Assembly (NCBI GenBank): GCA_036268075.1
Contig: DATAUV010000140.1
Span: 44,164 to 108,163 of the forward strand
DNA: 64,000 bases
Source of the DNA: DATARH01 sp036268075
GTDB taxonomy: Bacteria > Pseudomonadota > Alphaproteobacteria > ATCC43930 > CGMCC-115725
Direction of reading: 5' to 3'
The position numbers and the translations under genes were made by a program. Below are positions 1 through 8,318 of this stretch, piece after piece (positions within the stretch are counted from its first letter, which is position 1; each line of letters opens with the position of its first letter). Below the pieces are notes generated by a model. The model worked only from the letters and a program-made list of their open reading frames with translations. It searched no databases and was not told the DNA's origin.

Positions 1-13
1 CTTCGTAGGGCAT
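1..13 (-). CDS. 5' end of a leftward gene cut by the window edge
   Basis: On the minus strand an ATG lies at 13-11 and opens MPYE before the sequence runs out. A strong GGAGG Shine-Dalgarno motif sits 7 bases upstream of it, which is why I call a gene start here. Nothing can be said about the product. It would be divergent from the vapBC pair that begins at 123. Confidence 0.4.
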
Positions 14-64
14 CGCGGAGCCTCCGTATGGTCAGGCTAGGACGATGCGGCGGCACCGGCTCAG

Positions 65-93
65 TTGCAAGGAGGGGCAAAGAGCCTTATTTT
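65..93 (+). promoter_or_regulatory. candidate sigma70-like promoter for the first vapBC pair
   Basis: TTGCAA (65-70) and TATTTT (88-93) are separated by exactly 17 bases and lie about 30 bases ahead of the antitoxin start. The stretch is AT-rich compared with its surroundings. Called by eye only. Confidence 0.3.
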
Positions 94-122
94 CCATTCA
101 AGCCATAGATGTGTTTTGAGCC

Positions 123-410
123 ATGAAGATCGCACATTGCCAGGTTTCGAAGTCAGGGCGCCTCAGCCTTCCCGCGGCGTTCCGTAAGGCCGTCGGGCTC
201 GAGGATGGTGGCAAGGTCGTCGTCGAGCTGGATGAGAATGAGATGCGGGTCCTAACCCAGCAACAGGCGATTGCCCGTACGCAGGCGATCTACAAGAAGG
301 CACTTGGCGGAAAAGCCGGGATGTCGGTTGACGAGTTTATCGCCGAACGCCACCGGGAAGCCGAGCGCGAGGAAGCCGAATACGAGCGCTGGAAAGCCAA
401 AGGCTGGTGA
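123..410 (+). CDS. vapB: AbrB/MazE-fold antitoxin (VapB-like)
   Basis: A 95-residue protein whose first 45 residues form a SpoVT-AbrB swapped-hairpin DNA-binding domain (SKSGRLSLPAAFRKAVGL, then a short acidic strand region). The C-terminal half is charged and probably helical, as expected for the part that wraps the toxin. The stop codon overlaps the GTG start of the PIN toxin (GTGA at 407-410), the usual coupling for a vapBC operon. By analogy with the family it should bind and neutralise the toxin and autorepress the operon. I am confident of the fold and pairing; the partner specificity is inferred from position. Confidence 0.85.
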   Translation: MKIAHCQVSKSGRLSLPAAFRKAVGLEDGGKVVVELDENEMRVLTQQQAIARTQAIYKKALGGKAGMSVDEFIAERHREAEREEAEYERWKAKGW

Positions 411-796
411 GCGGGGTCGTCCTCGACGCGTCGGCCATGTTGGCCGTGTTGCGCGGAGAAAACGGGGCGCAGAAAGTCATCGCGAGCCTGGCGGATGCGG
501 CGATTTCCACCGTGAACCTGGCCGAGGTCGTCGGTGCGTTGACACGGGACGGGGTCTCGCCGCCGGAAATTCAGGCGATGCTCGAAGGCTTTCCGGCCGA
601 GGTGATCGTGCTTGATCGCGACTTGGCGTTCGACGCCGGTTTGCTGCTTCCGCTGACCCGAGCCGCGGGGCTCTCCCTCGGAGATCGAGTATGCTTGGCG
701 CTCGCTCGTCGGAGAAGTGCCGCAGCCCTGACCGGCGACCGCGCCTGGATGTGGGTTGCCGATGCTGTCGGTGTCGAGGTCGAGCTGATCCGTTAA
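407..796 (+). CDS. vapC: PIN-domain ribonuclease toxin (VapC-like)
   Basis: A 129-residue single PIN domain. The acidic active-site series is visible: Asp in VVLDASAMLAVL near residue 6, Glu in NLAEVVGAL near 45, Asp in SLGDRVCLALA near 95 and Asp in LTGDRAW near 113. VapC toxins are Mg-dependent RNases that cut tRNA or rRNA. GTG start, translationally coupled to the antitoxin. Its 3' end overlaps by 4 bases the 3' end of the convergent CitE-like gene, so the two genes share their terminal bases. Confidence 0.85.
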   Translation: MSGVVLDASAMLAVLRGENGAQKVIASLADAAISTVNLAEVVGALTRDGVSPPEIQAMLEGFPAEVIVLDRDLAFDAGLLLPLTRAAGLSLGDRVCLALARRRSAAALTGDRAWMWVADAVGVEVELIR

Positions 797-1665
797 AGCG
801 CGGGCAACCCCAATAGCCGCCGCGCCAGCACCAGATGCGGCTTGTCGATCATCTTGCCGTCGAGGGCGAGGGTGCCCGCGTCGGGTTGGGCGGCGAAGGC
901 GGCGATGACACGCTCGGCCCAGTCGCGCTCCTCGGCGCTGACCGAGAAGGCATCGTTGATCGCGGCGAGCTGGGCCGGGTGGATGGCCATCTTCGAAACG
1001 AACCCGGAGCGTCGGGCGGCGGCGCATTCCGCCTGGAGTCCGATGGGGTCGCGGAAATCGGTGTAGATCGTGTCGATCGCGGCGACCCCTGCCGCGCCGG
1101 CGGCCAAGAGGCACAGCGAGCGGGCGAGCTGGTAGGGGCCGTCATAGCTGCCGTCGAGCCGGCGATTGTTGGCGCCGAGGCAGGCCGCGAGGTCTTCCGC
1201 GCCCCAGGTGATGCCTTCGAGCCGCGGCGACGAGCCGGCGTAATTGCCGAGCGCGAACACCGCCGCGGGTGTCTCGGTGGCGATCGCGACGATGCGGATC
1301 GCGCCGGCCGGCGCCCCGGCGGCGGTTTCGAACGCGGCGAGGTAGTGGTCGAGCGTCCGCACGTCGTCAGGCGTGCATTTCGGCAACAGGATGCCGTCGG
1401 GCCGCCCGCCGACAGTCGCCGCGAGGTCGTCGAGCGCGAGGCCGGTGATGAGCGGGTTCACCCGCACGTATCGCTTGATCCGGTCGGGCCCGTGCGCGTC
1501 GAGGAATTCGCGGGCGAGCTTCCGCGCGGTCGGGCGGCTGGCGGCGGCGACCGAATCCTCGAGGTCGAGGATCAGCGCGTCGGCGCCCGATTCGAGCCCG
1601 CGCCCCAGCTTCCGCTCGCTGTCGGCCGGGACGAACAGGAATGAGCGCACGGTCATCCCTTGCAC
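793..1665 (-). CDS. CitE-like HpcH/HpaI-family CoA lyase (citramalyl-/malyl-CoA lyase type)
   Basis: A 290-residue TIM-barrel protein of the citrate lyase beta / malyl-CoA lyase family. Family landmarks: FVPADSERKL at the N-terminus (CoA contact), ALILDLEDSVA (metal-binding acidic segment), RVNPL, a Glu in ATETPAAV, and WGAEDLAACLG. Such stand-alone CitE-like proteins cleave or form short 2-hydroxyacyl-CoA esters with Mg2+. It is the last gene of a leftward operon after an enoyl-CoA hydratase-like gene and a MaoC hydratase, overlapping the latter by 13 bases. The hydratase-plus-lyase pairing resembles itaconyl-CoA hydratase with (S)-citramalyl-CoA lyase, but the substrate is inference. Confidence 0.8.
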   Translation of the reverse strand: MQGMTVRSFLFVPADSERKLGRGLESGADALILDLEDSVAAASRPTARKLAREFLDAHGPDRIKRYVRVNPLITGLALDDLAATVGGRPDGILLPKCTPDDVRTLDHYLAAFETAAGAPAGAIRIVAIATETPAAVFALGNYAGSSPRLEGITWGAEDLAACLGANNRRLDGSYDGPYQLARSLCLLAAGAAGVAAIDTIYTDFRDPIGLQAECAAARRSGFVSKMAIHPAQLAAINDAFSVSAEERDWAERVIAAFAAQPDAGTLALDGKMIDKPHLVLARRLLGLPAL

Positions 1666-2102
1666 CGCATAAACGCCGCCCGGCGGCAGATCGCGACCGT
1701 GTCGCCGCGCTGGTTGACGCCGACATGCTCGAATTCGACGATCCCGGCGTCGGCGCGCGATTTGCTGCGGCGCAGGCTGATGACGGTCGTCTTGGCGCGG
1801 ATCGTGTCGCCGTGGAAGACCGGCTTCGGAAACCGCACGTCGCTCATGCCGAGATTGGCGACGGTCGTGCCGAGTGTCGTATCGCCGACCGAGATGCCGA
1901 TCACCAGCCCCAGCGTAAAGATGCTGTTGACCAGCGGCCGGCCGAACTCGGTGGTCTTGGCGAACTCGGCGTCGAGATGCAGCGGCTGCGGGTTCATCGT
2001 CATCGTCGTGAAGAGGATGTTGTCGGTCTCGGTTACGGTGCGGGTCAGCGCGTGGTCGAAGACCTGGCCCTCGCTGAACTCCTCGAAATAGAGCCCGGCC
2101 AT
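1653..2102 (-). CDS. MaoC-like hot-dog dehydratase (acyl-CoA hydratase)
   Basis: A 149-residue single hot-dog domain. The hydratase motif is present: NPQPLHLDAEFA holds the catalytic Asp/His neighbourhood, and GRPLVNSIFTLG and FPKPVFHGDTI are typical of MaoC proteins. The start is placed at the ATG at 2102 because it gives MAGLYFEEF, the normal family N-terminus, 4 bases after the stop of the upstream gene; a longer in-frame extension upstream has no homologous look. Probable role: R-specific hydration of an enoyl-CoA whose product goes to the CitE-like lyase next door. Confidence 0.85.
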   Translation of the reverse strand: MAGLYFEEFSEGQVFDHALTRTVTETDNILFTTMTMNPQPLHLDAEFAKTTEFGRPLVNSIFTLGLVIGISVGDTTLGTTVANLGMSDVRFPKPVFHGDTIRAKTTVISLRRSKSRADAGIVEFEHVGVNQRGDTVAICRRAAFMRCKG

Positions 2103-2106
2103 CGCG

Positions 2107-2892
2107 TCATTGCCCCTTGAAGACCGGCCGGCGCTTTTCGTTGAACGCGGCGACGGCCTCCTTGTGGTCTTCGGTAAAGGCGCAGCGGGCCTGGTGCGCG
2201 GCTTCAAGGTCGAGCACGGTCTGGAACGGCTCGGTCTCGGCCGCGAACAGATTTTTCTTGATGTAGCCGAGCGCGACGCGCGGGCCGTCGGCGAGACGCT
2301 GGGCGAGGGCGCGGGTCTCTTCTTGCAGAGCCTCGTCCTCGACCAGCCGGTTGACGATGCCGAGCCGGTGGGCCTCCTCCGCGCCGATCACGTCGCCGAG
2401 CAGGTACAGCTCGCGCGCCTTCGCGGTGCCGACGAGACGGGTGAGGCTCCAGGTGCCGCCGTAATCGCCGGAATAGCCGATGCGGACAAAAGCGGTGCCG
2501 AACCGCGCCGACTTGCCGGCGATCCGCAAATCCGCGGCGAGCGCGAGGCCGAGCCCGGCGCCGGCGACCGGGCCGTTGATCGACGCGATGATCGGCTTCG
2601 GGCAGTTGCGCATCAACAGCGGCAATTGGTGCGAGCGGCGCAGCCCCTCGACCCGGTCCTCGACGCTCTGGTCGCGGCCCCGCGCCTCCATCGACTTGAC
2701 GTCGCCGCCGGAGCACCAGCCGCGCCCGGCGCCGGTGATGACGATGCATCCGACTTCGCGGTCGGTCGCGAGCCGGTGCAGCGCGTCGGTCAGTCCGTTG
2801 GTCATGTCCGCCGACAGCGCGTTGAGCCGCTCCGGCCGGTTGAGCGTCAACCAGGCGACACCGTTTTCCTTGGCTTCGAGAAGGTCGGGCAT
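2107..2892 (-). CDS. enoyl-CoA hydratase/isomerase family protein (crotonase fold)
   Basis: A 261-residue crotonase-superfamily protein. Oxyanion-hole regions GRGWCSGGDVKSM (about 65-77) and INGPVAGAGLGLALAADLRI (about 105-124) are clear. In the first catalytic-Glu region the sequence reads FVRIGYSGDYGGTW: no Glu at the usual hydratase position, and an Asp ahead of GG as in several isomerase or PaaG-like members. Hydratase activity should therefore not be assumed. First gene of the leftward CoA operon; the MaoC gene starts 4 bases after its stop. Confidence 0.85.
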   Translation of the reverse strand: MPDLLEAKENGVAWLTLNRPERLNALSADMTNGLTDALHRLATDREVGCIVITGAGRGWCSGGDVKSMEARGRDQSVEDRVEGLRRSHQLPLLMRNCPKPIIASINGPVAGAGLGLALAADLRIAGKSARFGTAFVRIGYSGDYGGTWSLTRLVGTAKARELYLLGDVIGAEEAHRLGIVNRLVEDEALQEETRALAQRLADGPRVALGYIKKNLFAAETEPFQTVLDLEAAHQARCAFTEDHKEAVAAFNEKRRPVFKGQ

Positions 2893-2939
2893 TGTCTCTC
2901 TCCGTGACGCGATGAGCGATCATAGCCGCATTTCGCCGG

Positions 2940-2977
2940 CTGTCATTGCGGGGAGCGCGGCGACGCGGCAATCTCGG
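2940..2977. repeat. half copy of the CATTGCGAG dispersed repeat
   Basis: TGTCATTGCGGGGAGCGCGG followed by CGACGCGGCAATC matches one arm of the repeat found complete at 27379-27438, 29756-29843 and 58962-59050. It sits between the divergent enoyl-CoA hydratase-like and molybdopterin oxidoreductase genes. The second arm is missing. Confidence 0.7.
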
Positions 2978-2981
2978 CGGC

Positions 2982-5060
2982 ATGGAAACCGTCAGGATCG
3001 TCTGCGCCCACGATTGCCCGGACATGTGCTCGCTCTTGGCCACGGTCGAAAACGGCCGCGTCCTGCGCATCCAGGGCGACCCGGAGCAGCCCTTCACCGC
3101 CGGGTTCGCCTGCGCCAAGGTGAACCGCGACATGGAGCTCGTGCATTCACCCGAGCGCATCCAGACCCCGCTGCGCCGCACCGGCGCCAAGGGCGAGGGC
3201 AAATTCTCGCCGATCTCGTGGGACGAGGCGCTCGAGGAGATCGCGTCTCGCTGGAAGGCGATCATTGCCGAGAGTGGGCCGCTGGCGCTGCTCGGCTACG
3301 CCTACAGCGCGCATCAGGGGCAGATGAACCGGGGCCTCGTGCTTGGGTTGTTCCACGCGCTAGGCGCCAGCCGATTCGCCGCCGGCACCGTGTGCGACAC
3401 ATGCTGCGAAGAAGCGTGGAACCTGACTGTCGGCCCGGTCGGCGGCGCCGATCCGCTGTCGATCGACCACGCCGATCTGATCGTCGCCTGGGGTGCCGAC
3501 CTCGCCGCGACCAACGTGCATCTGTGGGTGCGGGCCGAGGCGGCGAAAAAGCGCGGCGTGCCGGTGATCGTGATCGACCCGCGCAAAAGCCGCACCGCGC
3601 GCGGCGCCGACTGGCACTTGCCGATCCGGATCGGCACCGACGCGGCGCTGGCGCTCGGTGTCATGCACATCCTGGTACGGGACGGGCTCGTCGACCGGGC
3701 CTATGTCGCGGCGCAGACGCTTGGATTCGGCCGGCTCGAAGCTGAGGTGCTGCCGCGCTTTACCCCTGCCCACGTCGCCGAAATCACCGGGCTCGGCGTC
3801 GCCGACATCGAGCGCTTCGCGGCGATGTACGGCAAGGCGAAGGCGTCGTTCATCCGGCTGGGCGAGGGAATGACCCGGCTGGCGCGCGGCGGCGAGGCGT
3901 TGCGGGCGGTGGCGCTGTTGCCGGGCGTGACCGGCGCCTATGGCCGCAAGGGCGGCGGTGCGCTCTTGCTTACCGCGGCCTCGTGCGAGCTCGACTACGC
4001 GGCGCTGCGGCGCCCGTCGGGGCCGGTCGCGACGCGGGTGGTCAACCATTTGCGGCTCGGCGACGACCTGCTCAATCTCAAGGACCCGCCGATCCGCGCC
4101 CTCTTTATCGCCGCCAACAATCCGGCGGTGACCTGCCCCGAGGCCAACAAGGTGCGGGCGGGCCTTTCGCGCGACGATCTTTTCACCGTCGTCCACGACC
4201 CGTTCCTGACCGCGACGGGGAAATACGCGGATATCGTCCTGCCGGCGACGACCTATCTCGAAACCGAGGATGTCTATCGCGCCTACGGCACCTACTACCT
4301 GCAATATGCCCCGGCCGCGATCGCGCCGCAGGGCGAGGCTCGGTCGAATTTCCACCTGGCGCAGGAATTGGCGCGGCGGATGGGTCTTGCCGATGCCGTG
4401 TTCGGCGATAGCGCCGAAGGGGTGACGGGGCGGCTGTTGACCGGGGCAAAGACCGCCGCGGGGCCGCTAGACCTCGATGCGGTGCGCACCGGAATGCCGG
4501 TCAACATCGCGCCGACCGGCGGTCAGAAATTCGCGACTCCCTCGGGCAAGCTCGAATTCTACTCCGAGCAGATGATCGCGCTCGGCCAGCCGCCGATGCC
4601 GGATTGGTGGCCCGACCCCGAGGAAACCCGCGACGCCGCGAGATGGCCGCTGCGCCTGTTGACGACACCGGGGTATTTCCAGGCGCACACCGCCTATTCC
4701 GGAGTCGCCTTCCTGCGCCGGCGCGAGGGCGCGCCCTATTGCGCGCTGCACCCCGACGAGGCCGCGCAGCGCGGGCTCGCGGACGGCGCCAAGGTGCGGC
4801 TTTTCAACGAGCGCGCCGCGATCGGCCTCGTATTGCGCGTCAATGACGAGGTGCAGCCCGGTGTCGTGCTTGTCCCCGGCCAGCGTTCCGACGCGGAGAC
4901 GCTGCACGGCACGGTCAACATGTTGTGCAGCGACCGCTATACCGACATCGGCGAAGGCGCGACGTATCAGAGCACGTTTCTGGAGGTCGCAGCGTGGGAC
5001 GAAGCGGGACCGCGGCCGTCCCGGCCGCATGCGGCCGGGACGGCCGCGGTCCAGCCATGA
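2982..5060 (+). CDS. molybdopterin-dependent oxidoreductase, DMSO-reductase family
   Basis: A 692-residue catalytic-type subunit. The N-terminal Cys cluster CAHDCPDMC plus a Cys in GFACAK (about residue 42) fits a [4Fe-4S] site. GTVCDTCCEEAWN near residue 135 supplies a candidate Cys ligand for the Mo/W centre. Further landmarks are DPRKSRTARGAD (pterin binding), FIAANNPAVTCPE, YADIVLPATTYLETED, and a C-terminal molydopterin dinucleotide-binding domain from about residue 550. Start chosen at METVRIVC because the family begins just before the Cys cluster. No Tat signal is evident, so probably cytoplasmic. No electron-transfer or membrane subunit lies beside it. The last 15-17 residues are encoded by a 46-bp palindrome and are probably a non-functional extension. 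Substrate unknown. Confidence 0.85.
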   Translation: METVRIVCAHDCPDMCSLLATVENGRVLRIQGDPEQPFTAGFACAKVNRDMELVHSPERIQTPLRRTGAKGEGKFSPISWDEALEEIASRWKAIIAESGPLALLGYAYSAHQGQMNRGLVLGLFHALGASRFAAGTVCDTCCEEAWNLTVGPVGGADPLSIDHADLIVAWGADLAATNVHLWVRAEAAKKRGVPVIVIDPRKSRTARGADWHLPIRIGTDAALALGVMHILVRDGLVDRAYVAAQTLGFGRLEAEVLPRFTPAHVAEITGLGVADIERFAAMYGKAKASFIRLGEGMTRLARGGEALRAVALLPGVTGAYGRKGGGALLLTAASCELDYAALRRPSGPVATRVVNHLRLGDDLLNLKDPPIRALFIAANNPAVTCPEANKVRAGLSRDDLFTVVHDPFLTATGKYADIVLPATTYLETEDVYRAYGTYYLQYAPAAIAPQGEARSNFHLAQELARRMGLADAVFGDSAEGVTGRLLTGAKTAAGPLDLDAVRTGMPVNIAPTGGQKFATPSGKLEFYSEQMIALGQPPMPDWWPDPEETRDAARWPLRLLTTPGYFQAHTAYSGVAFLRRREGAPYCALHPDEAAQRGLADGAKVRLFNERAAIGLVLRVNDEVQPGVVLVPGQRSDAETLHGTVNMLCSDRYTDIGEGATYQSTFLEVAAWDEAGPRPSRPHAAGTAAVQP
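5007..5052. repeat. 46-bp perfect palindrome (GGACCGCGG family), inside the 3' end of the oxidoreductase gene
   Basis: The segment equals its own reverse complement over all 46 bases, centred on GCATGC, with ends GGACCGCGG and CCGCGGTCC. It encodes part of the C-terminal tail of the molybdopterin protein. A related element with the same outer ends follows bioB at 34530-34591. Confidence 0.9.
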
Positions 5061-5315
5061 AAAGCAGGCGCCGTGGGGACCGCCGACGGCCTTTGCCCGA
5101 TCGGCAATGCCCTATCGCGGCTTGTTTTCGGCTAGAGGCGACCGGCTGGCCTCGGCCAGCCTGATGGATTCTTTGTTGGTCGGCAGCGCCGAGGCTGGGA
5201 CCGCGATCATGGTGGCCAACGACGGTGTCGCCTCGACCCGCGCATCGGTGAGGCATCGGAGCTCGCGATTAAGCCCGCCGTACCGTACCGAACGGGCAAT
5301 TGAGATGAGTTCACG
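5061..5315. other. intergenic region at the left edge of the polysaccharide segment
   Basis: About 255 bases without a convincing gene on either strand. Short open frames here lack ribosome-binding sites and family features. It lies between the repeat-ended oxidoreductase gene and the first gene of the AT-richer segment, so it may contain the left boundary of the acquired DNA. Confidence 0.4.
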
Positions 5316-7205
5316 ATGAATGCAAGCGTAGTGCTGAGCCATTTCGACCAGTACGTCCCAACGCTGCATCAAATCGCATCCCTAGCCGGCACAGTTCTCG
5401 CCTGTCTGATGATGACTTCGCTGGGTGCTGTGATCTTGGGAGACAGGGCATCCCCGGAAACGCGCCTGGTTGGCGGGTGGGGGGTGGTTTGTATCGTCTT
5501 GACTTTGTGGGGCGCCGCGACGCCGTGGTCGTTAAGGGTTCCGGTGACGGCGCTCGTCGTGCTGTCGGCGTTCGGCATAAGCCGCCTCGCGCGGCCACGC
5601 TCGGGCGTCCTTATCATGCTCGTGATTACGTTACCGCTGTGGCTGATCGTCGTGGCGATCAAGCCGTCGCAGATCGATACTTGGCTCAATCTCCTGCCCA
5701 ATGCCGCTTATCTTTATGACCACGGCACATTTCCGGCCGATGGCCGGCCAGAAAGCTATTCATTTCTTCCCGGCGCTCCCTACAACACGCAGTTCGTCGC
5801 GCTCATCGTCTCCCTTTTTGCGGGCGGGCTCGCAGAAACAGCCATGGGCCTCTTCAACACCGTGCTTCAATGCGCGGCGGCGTTGCTGTTCGCCAGGCTG
5901 GTCGGAGGCAACGGTCGCCACGAAAAGGCGCTATCGTGGTCGATTTGCGCGGCGGGATTTTTGTTCGCAGCCCCCCTCAATCCGGGTTTCATCCCGCGGG
6001 TGGATCTAGCGCCTTATGGTGCCGCTCCAATAGCTGTGACGCTCCTGTTCGCGGCCTGGGCCGGTGTCTCCCTTATCCAGCGCACAGCCGCCGGCGAGTC
6101 CGGTCGGATGGAGGCGCTCGCTCTGGCGCTAACCCTGGCGGCGATGATCAATATCAAGCAATCCGGAATCGGCTTGTTTTTGGCTTTCGATGTAAGCCTG
6201 GTCGTGATCGGCGGGCTGTATCCGTTTATGCGGCGACGGCGGTGGGTCATCACGATCCTTCTGTGCAACGTGCCGGCGATCCTCGTTTATGCGGCATGGC
6301 GATGGTATGTCCTCTCGCATTTCACGGGGGGCGAACTCAAGCTGATGCCCATGTCGCAATGGCACGTTGTTCTCCTGCCGCAGATCATGGCAGCGGTTGC
6401 CTTCGCGATATTTGAGAAGCCTATCTATTTCACATCGGTCCTGCTCGTCTTTCTTGGGGCGGCGTTCTCCGTAAAACGCGGCAAATGGGACTCGACGAGC
6501 CTGACCCTCTGCCTCGCCGCGGGCACCGCGTTTCTGTTTAATGGCTTCATTATTTTTACATACGTCGCACACTTTCCCGCCAACTGGGCGCTCAATGCTC
6601 ATTCTTATTTTCGCTATATGTCCGAAGTCTCCCTTCTCATTGTCGCGGCTCTAGTGCTGTGGGTGAAACCGCTTGTGGTAAACCGCCTGGAAGGACGTTC
6701 CGGCCAGTTTCGCAACGCACTTGCCGGCGCCAGCATCGTGCTTGCGCTCGCAGCACCAGTATTGTTTATTTACTACGTGCGATTTGATCTCGCACCGCCA
6801 CAGCCGGCCCTGTGGAATCTCGGGAACTGGTTCCGCTACTACGTCAAAGACGGTGAAAAACTGGCGCTGATCCTCCCGGGCGACGAGGATGACGCAGGCG
6901 GCAGCATGGTGCGCGGCATTCTGCTGTTTTCAGAGCCCCGCCGCTATGACCTGCGGTTTGTGACGGAAACTACACCGGTTCCGCAGGCGCTAGACGCTGC
7001 GGCCGCCTCAGGTTACGACACAGTGCTCGTAGGTTGCACGGGCTTGCCGTCAGCGATACCGAATGCGCCGTCCGAAACGGCCGCGGCTCTGCACTTTGAG
7101 AATGGGTCTTGGCACTTGCTGTCGGTCTGGCGTTACCCGCCCGGCCTTGCTAGAAAGCACTGGACGGCCTTGCTGCCCCGCCCTTCGTTTTGCGGTGACA
7201 ACTGA
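5316..7205 (+). CDS. large polytopic membrane protein of a surface-polysaccharide cluster
   Basis: A 629-residue integral membrane protein with about a dozen hydrophobic segments spread over residues 20-500 and a soluble C-terminal part of roughly 110 residues. I recognise no catalytic signature. An extramembrane loop with YDHGTFPADGRPESYSFLPGAP after the third or fourth helix is where GT-C glycosyltransferases carry acceptor or metal sites, so a GT-C-like mannosyl- or arabinosyltransferase is possible. It is followed 17 bases on by a glycosyltransferase gene and then by an O-antigen ligase/polymerase gene, which supports a role in surface glycan assembly. Codon use is visibly less GC-biased than in genes outside 5.3-9.6 kb. 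Confidence 0.65.
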   Translation: MNASVVLSHFDQYVPTLHQIASLAGTVLACLMMTSLGAVILGDRASPETRLVGGWGVVCIVLTLWGAATPWSLRVPVTALVVLSAFGISRLARPRSGVLIMLVITLPLWLIVVAIKPSQIDTWLNLLPNAAYLYDHGTFPADGRPESYSFLPGAPYNTQFVALIVSLFAGGLAETAMGLFNTVLQCAAALLFARLVGGNGRHEKALSWSICAAGFLFAAPLNPGFIPRVDLAPYGAAPIAVTLLFAAWAGVSLIQRTAAGESGRMEALALALTLAAMINIKQSGIGLFLAFDVSLVVIGGLYPFMRRRRWVITILLCNVPAILVYAAWRWYVLSHFTGGELKLMPMSQWHVVLLPQIMAAVAFAIFEKPIYFTSVLLVFLGAAFSVKRGKWDSTSLTLCLAAGTAFLFNGFIIFTYVAHFPANWALNAHSYFRYMSEVSLLIVAALVLWVKPLVVNRLEGRSGQFRNALAGASIVLALAAPVLFIYYVRFDLAPPQPALWNLGNWFRYYVKDGEKLALILPGDEDDAGGSMVRGILLFSEPRRYDLRFVTETTPVPQALDAAAASGYDTVLVGCTGLPSAIPNAPSETAAALHFENGSWHLLSVWRYPPGLARKHWTALLPRPSFCGDN

Positions 7206-7222
7206 AGGACGATAAACGCCAG

Positions 7223-8308
7223 ATGGCAAAAATTCTTCACGTCGCCGGTTTCAGTCTCAAGCCGAAAGGGGGCGCGTTTTTACATAGTGTGGCTTTAAAA
7301 CTATCGAACGGCTTTATCCGAAATGGACATTCAGTAATCAATTTCTCCGATCGCGATGTAGCGCGCGCATCGGCGCTGCTGGGCCATCGCAAGTTTGGCG
7401 TCGGCGGAGCAAATAAGGCCTTGCTGGAGCTGTGCCGTCATATGGAGCCTGATCTTCTCGTTTTCGGCCATGCCGACATCATCCGAGCCGAAACCATCCT
7501 GAGCATCCGCGCTCTCCTGCCGGATTGCCGCGTGGTGCAGTGGAACGTCGACCCGCTGTTTGAAGAAGACAATCTGACCCGCATCTCGCGCAAGATCGAG
7601 GTCGTCGATGCAACGCTGGTGTCGACCGCGGGGGCGCTGCCAACAAGGCTGTACAGGCCTGGAAAGCCCGTCGCATTCCTGCCAAACCCGGTCGACTTCT
7701 CCATTGAATCCGGATGCAGCCATCAACGCGCCGACCTGCCTTACGATCTGTTCTATGCGTGCGGCGGAGAGCATATTCCGCGTCACGTCTGCGGCGCATG
7801 GTGGAAAGCAGAAGACTTGATCGGGCATATCGAGACGGCAGTGCCGGGTTTGCGTACCGTGCTTGGCGGTATCCGTGGTGCGCCGATCCTGATCGGTGCG
7901 AGCTATCAGAAAATACTTGCGTCGGTTGCCTTGGGTCTGAATATCAGCCGCCGGAACGACAGATTTCTCTATTCTTCCGATCGCCTCGCGCAGATGACCG
8001 GCAATGGGTTGGCGATCCTGATCGACCGGGCGACCGGCTATGATCACCTTTTTGGTGAAGACGAATTCGCCTTCTTCTCGACCGTTGAGGAGCTTACGGA
8101 GCAGGTTCGCCGCTTGACCCAGGATGCCCCGCTGAGACAGAGAATCGCCGGCGCGGGCAGGAGTCGGTACTACGCACTCTTTAACGAGGGCATCGTCGCG
8201 AAATATGTCGTCGACCTCGCATTCGGCCGCTTGGTTGAGACCGATTATCCGTGGCCGACTGTTCTCCCCTATGAGTCTCCCAATGCTGCGCCGGCGTCGC
8301 ACGATTGA
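7223..8308 (+). CDS. glycosyltransferase, GT-B/CgeB-like
   Basis: A 361-residue soluble protein. The N-terminal half starts MAKILHVAGFSLKPKGG and has a Rossmann-type layout with PDLLVFGHAD and VVQWNVDPLF. The C-terminal half includes ALGLNISRRNDRFLYSSDRL and QMTGNGLAILIDR, followed by EDEFAFFSTVEELTEQVRRL. That last block is the typical nucleotide-sugar-domain ending of CgeB and related glycosyltransferases. It starts 17 bases after the membrane-protein gene, with GAAGGA as a plausible ribosome-binding site. Probable role: transfer of a sugar during surface polysaccharide synthesis. Donor and acceptor cannot be read from the sequence. Confidence 0.75.
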   Translation: MAKILHVAGFSLKPKGGAFLHSVALKLSNGFIRNGHSVINFSDRDVARASALLGHRKFGVGGANKALLELCRHMEPDLLVFGHADIIRAETILSIRALLPDCRVVQWNVDPLFEEDNLTRISRKIEVVDATLVSTAGALPTRLYRPGKPVAFLPNPVDFSIESGCSHQRADLPYDLFYACGGEHIPRHVCGAWWKAEDLIGHIETAVPGLRTVLGGIRGAPILIGASYQKILASVALGLNISRRNDRFLYSSDRLAQMTGNGLAILIDRATGYDHLFGEDEFAFFSTVEELTEQVRRLTQDAPLRQRIAGAGRSRYYALFNEGIVAKYVVDLAFGRLVETDYPWPTVLPYESPNAAPASHD

Positions 8309-8318
8309 AGGTCGGGCA

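Noticed and set aside
290..1114. A 274-codon minus-strand frame over the first vapC and the CitE-like gene
   Set aside because: Arg-rich shadow frame crossing two genes with clear families.
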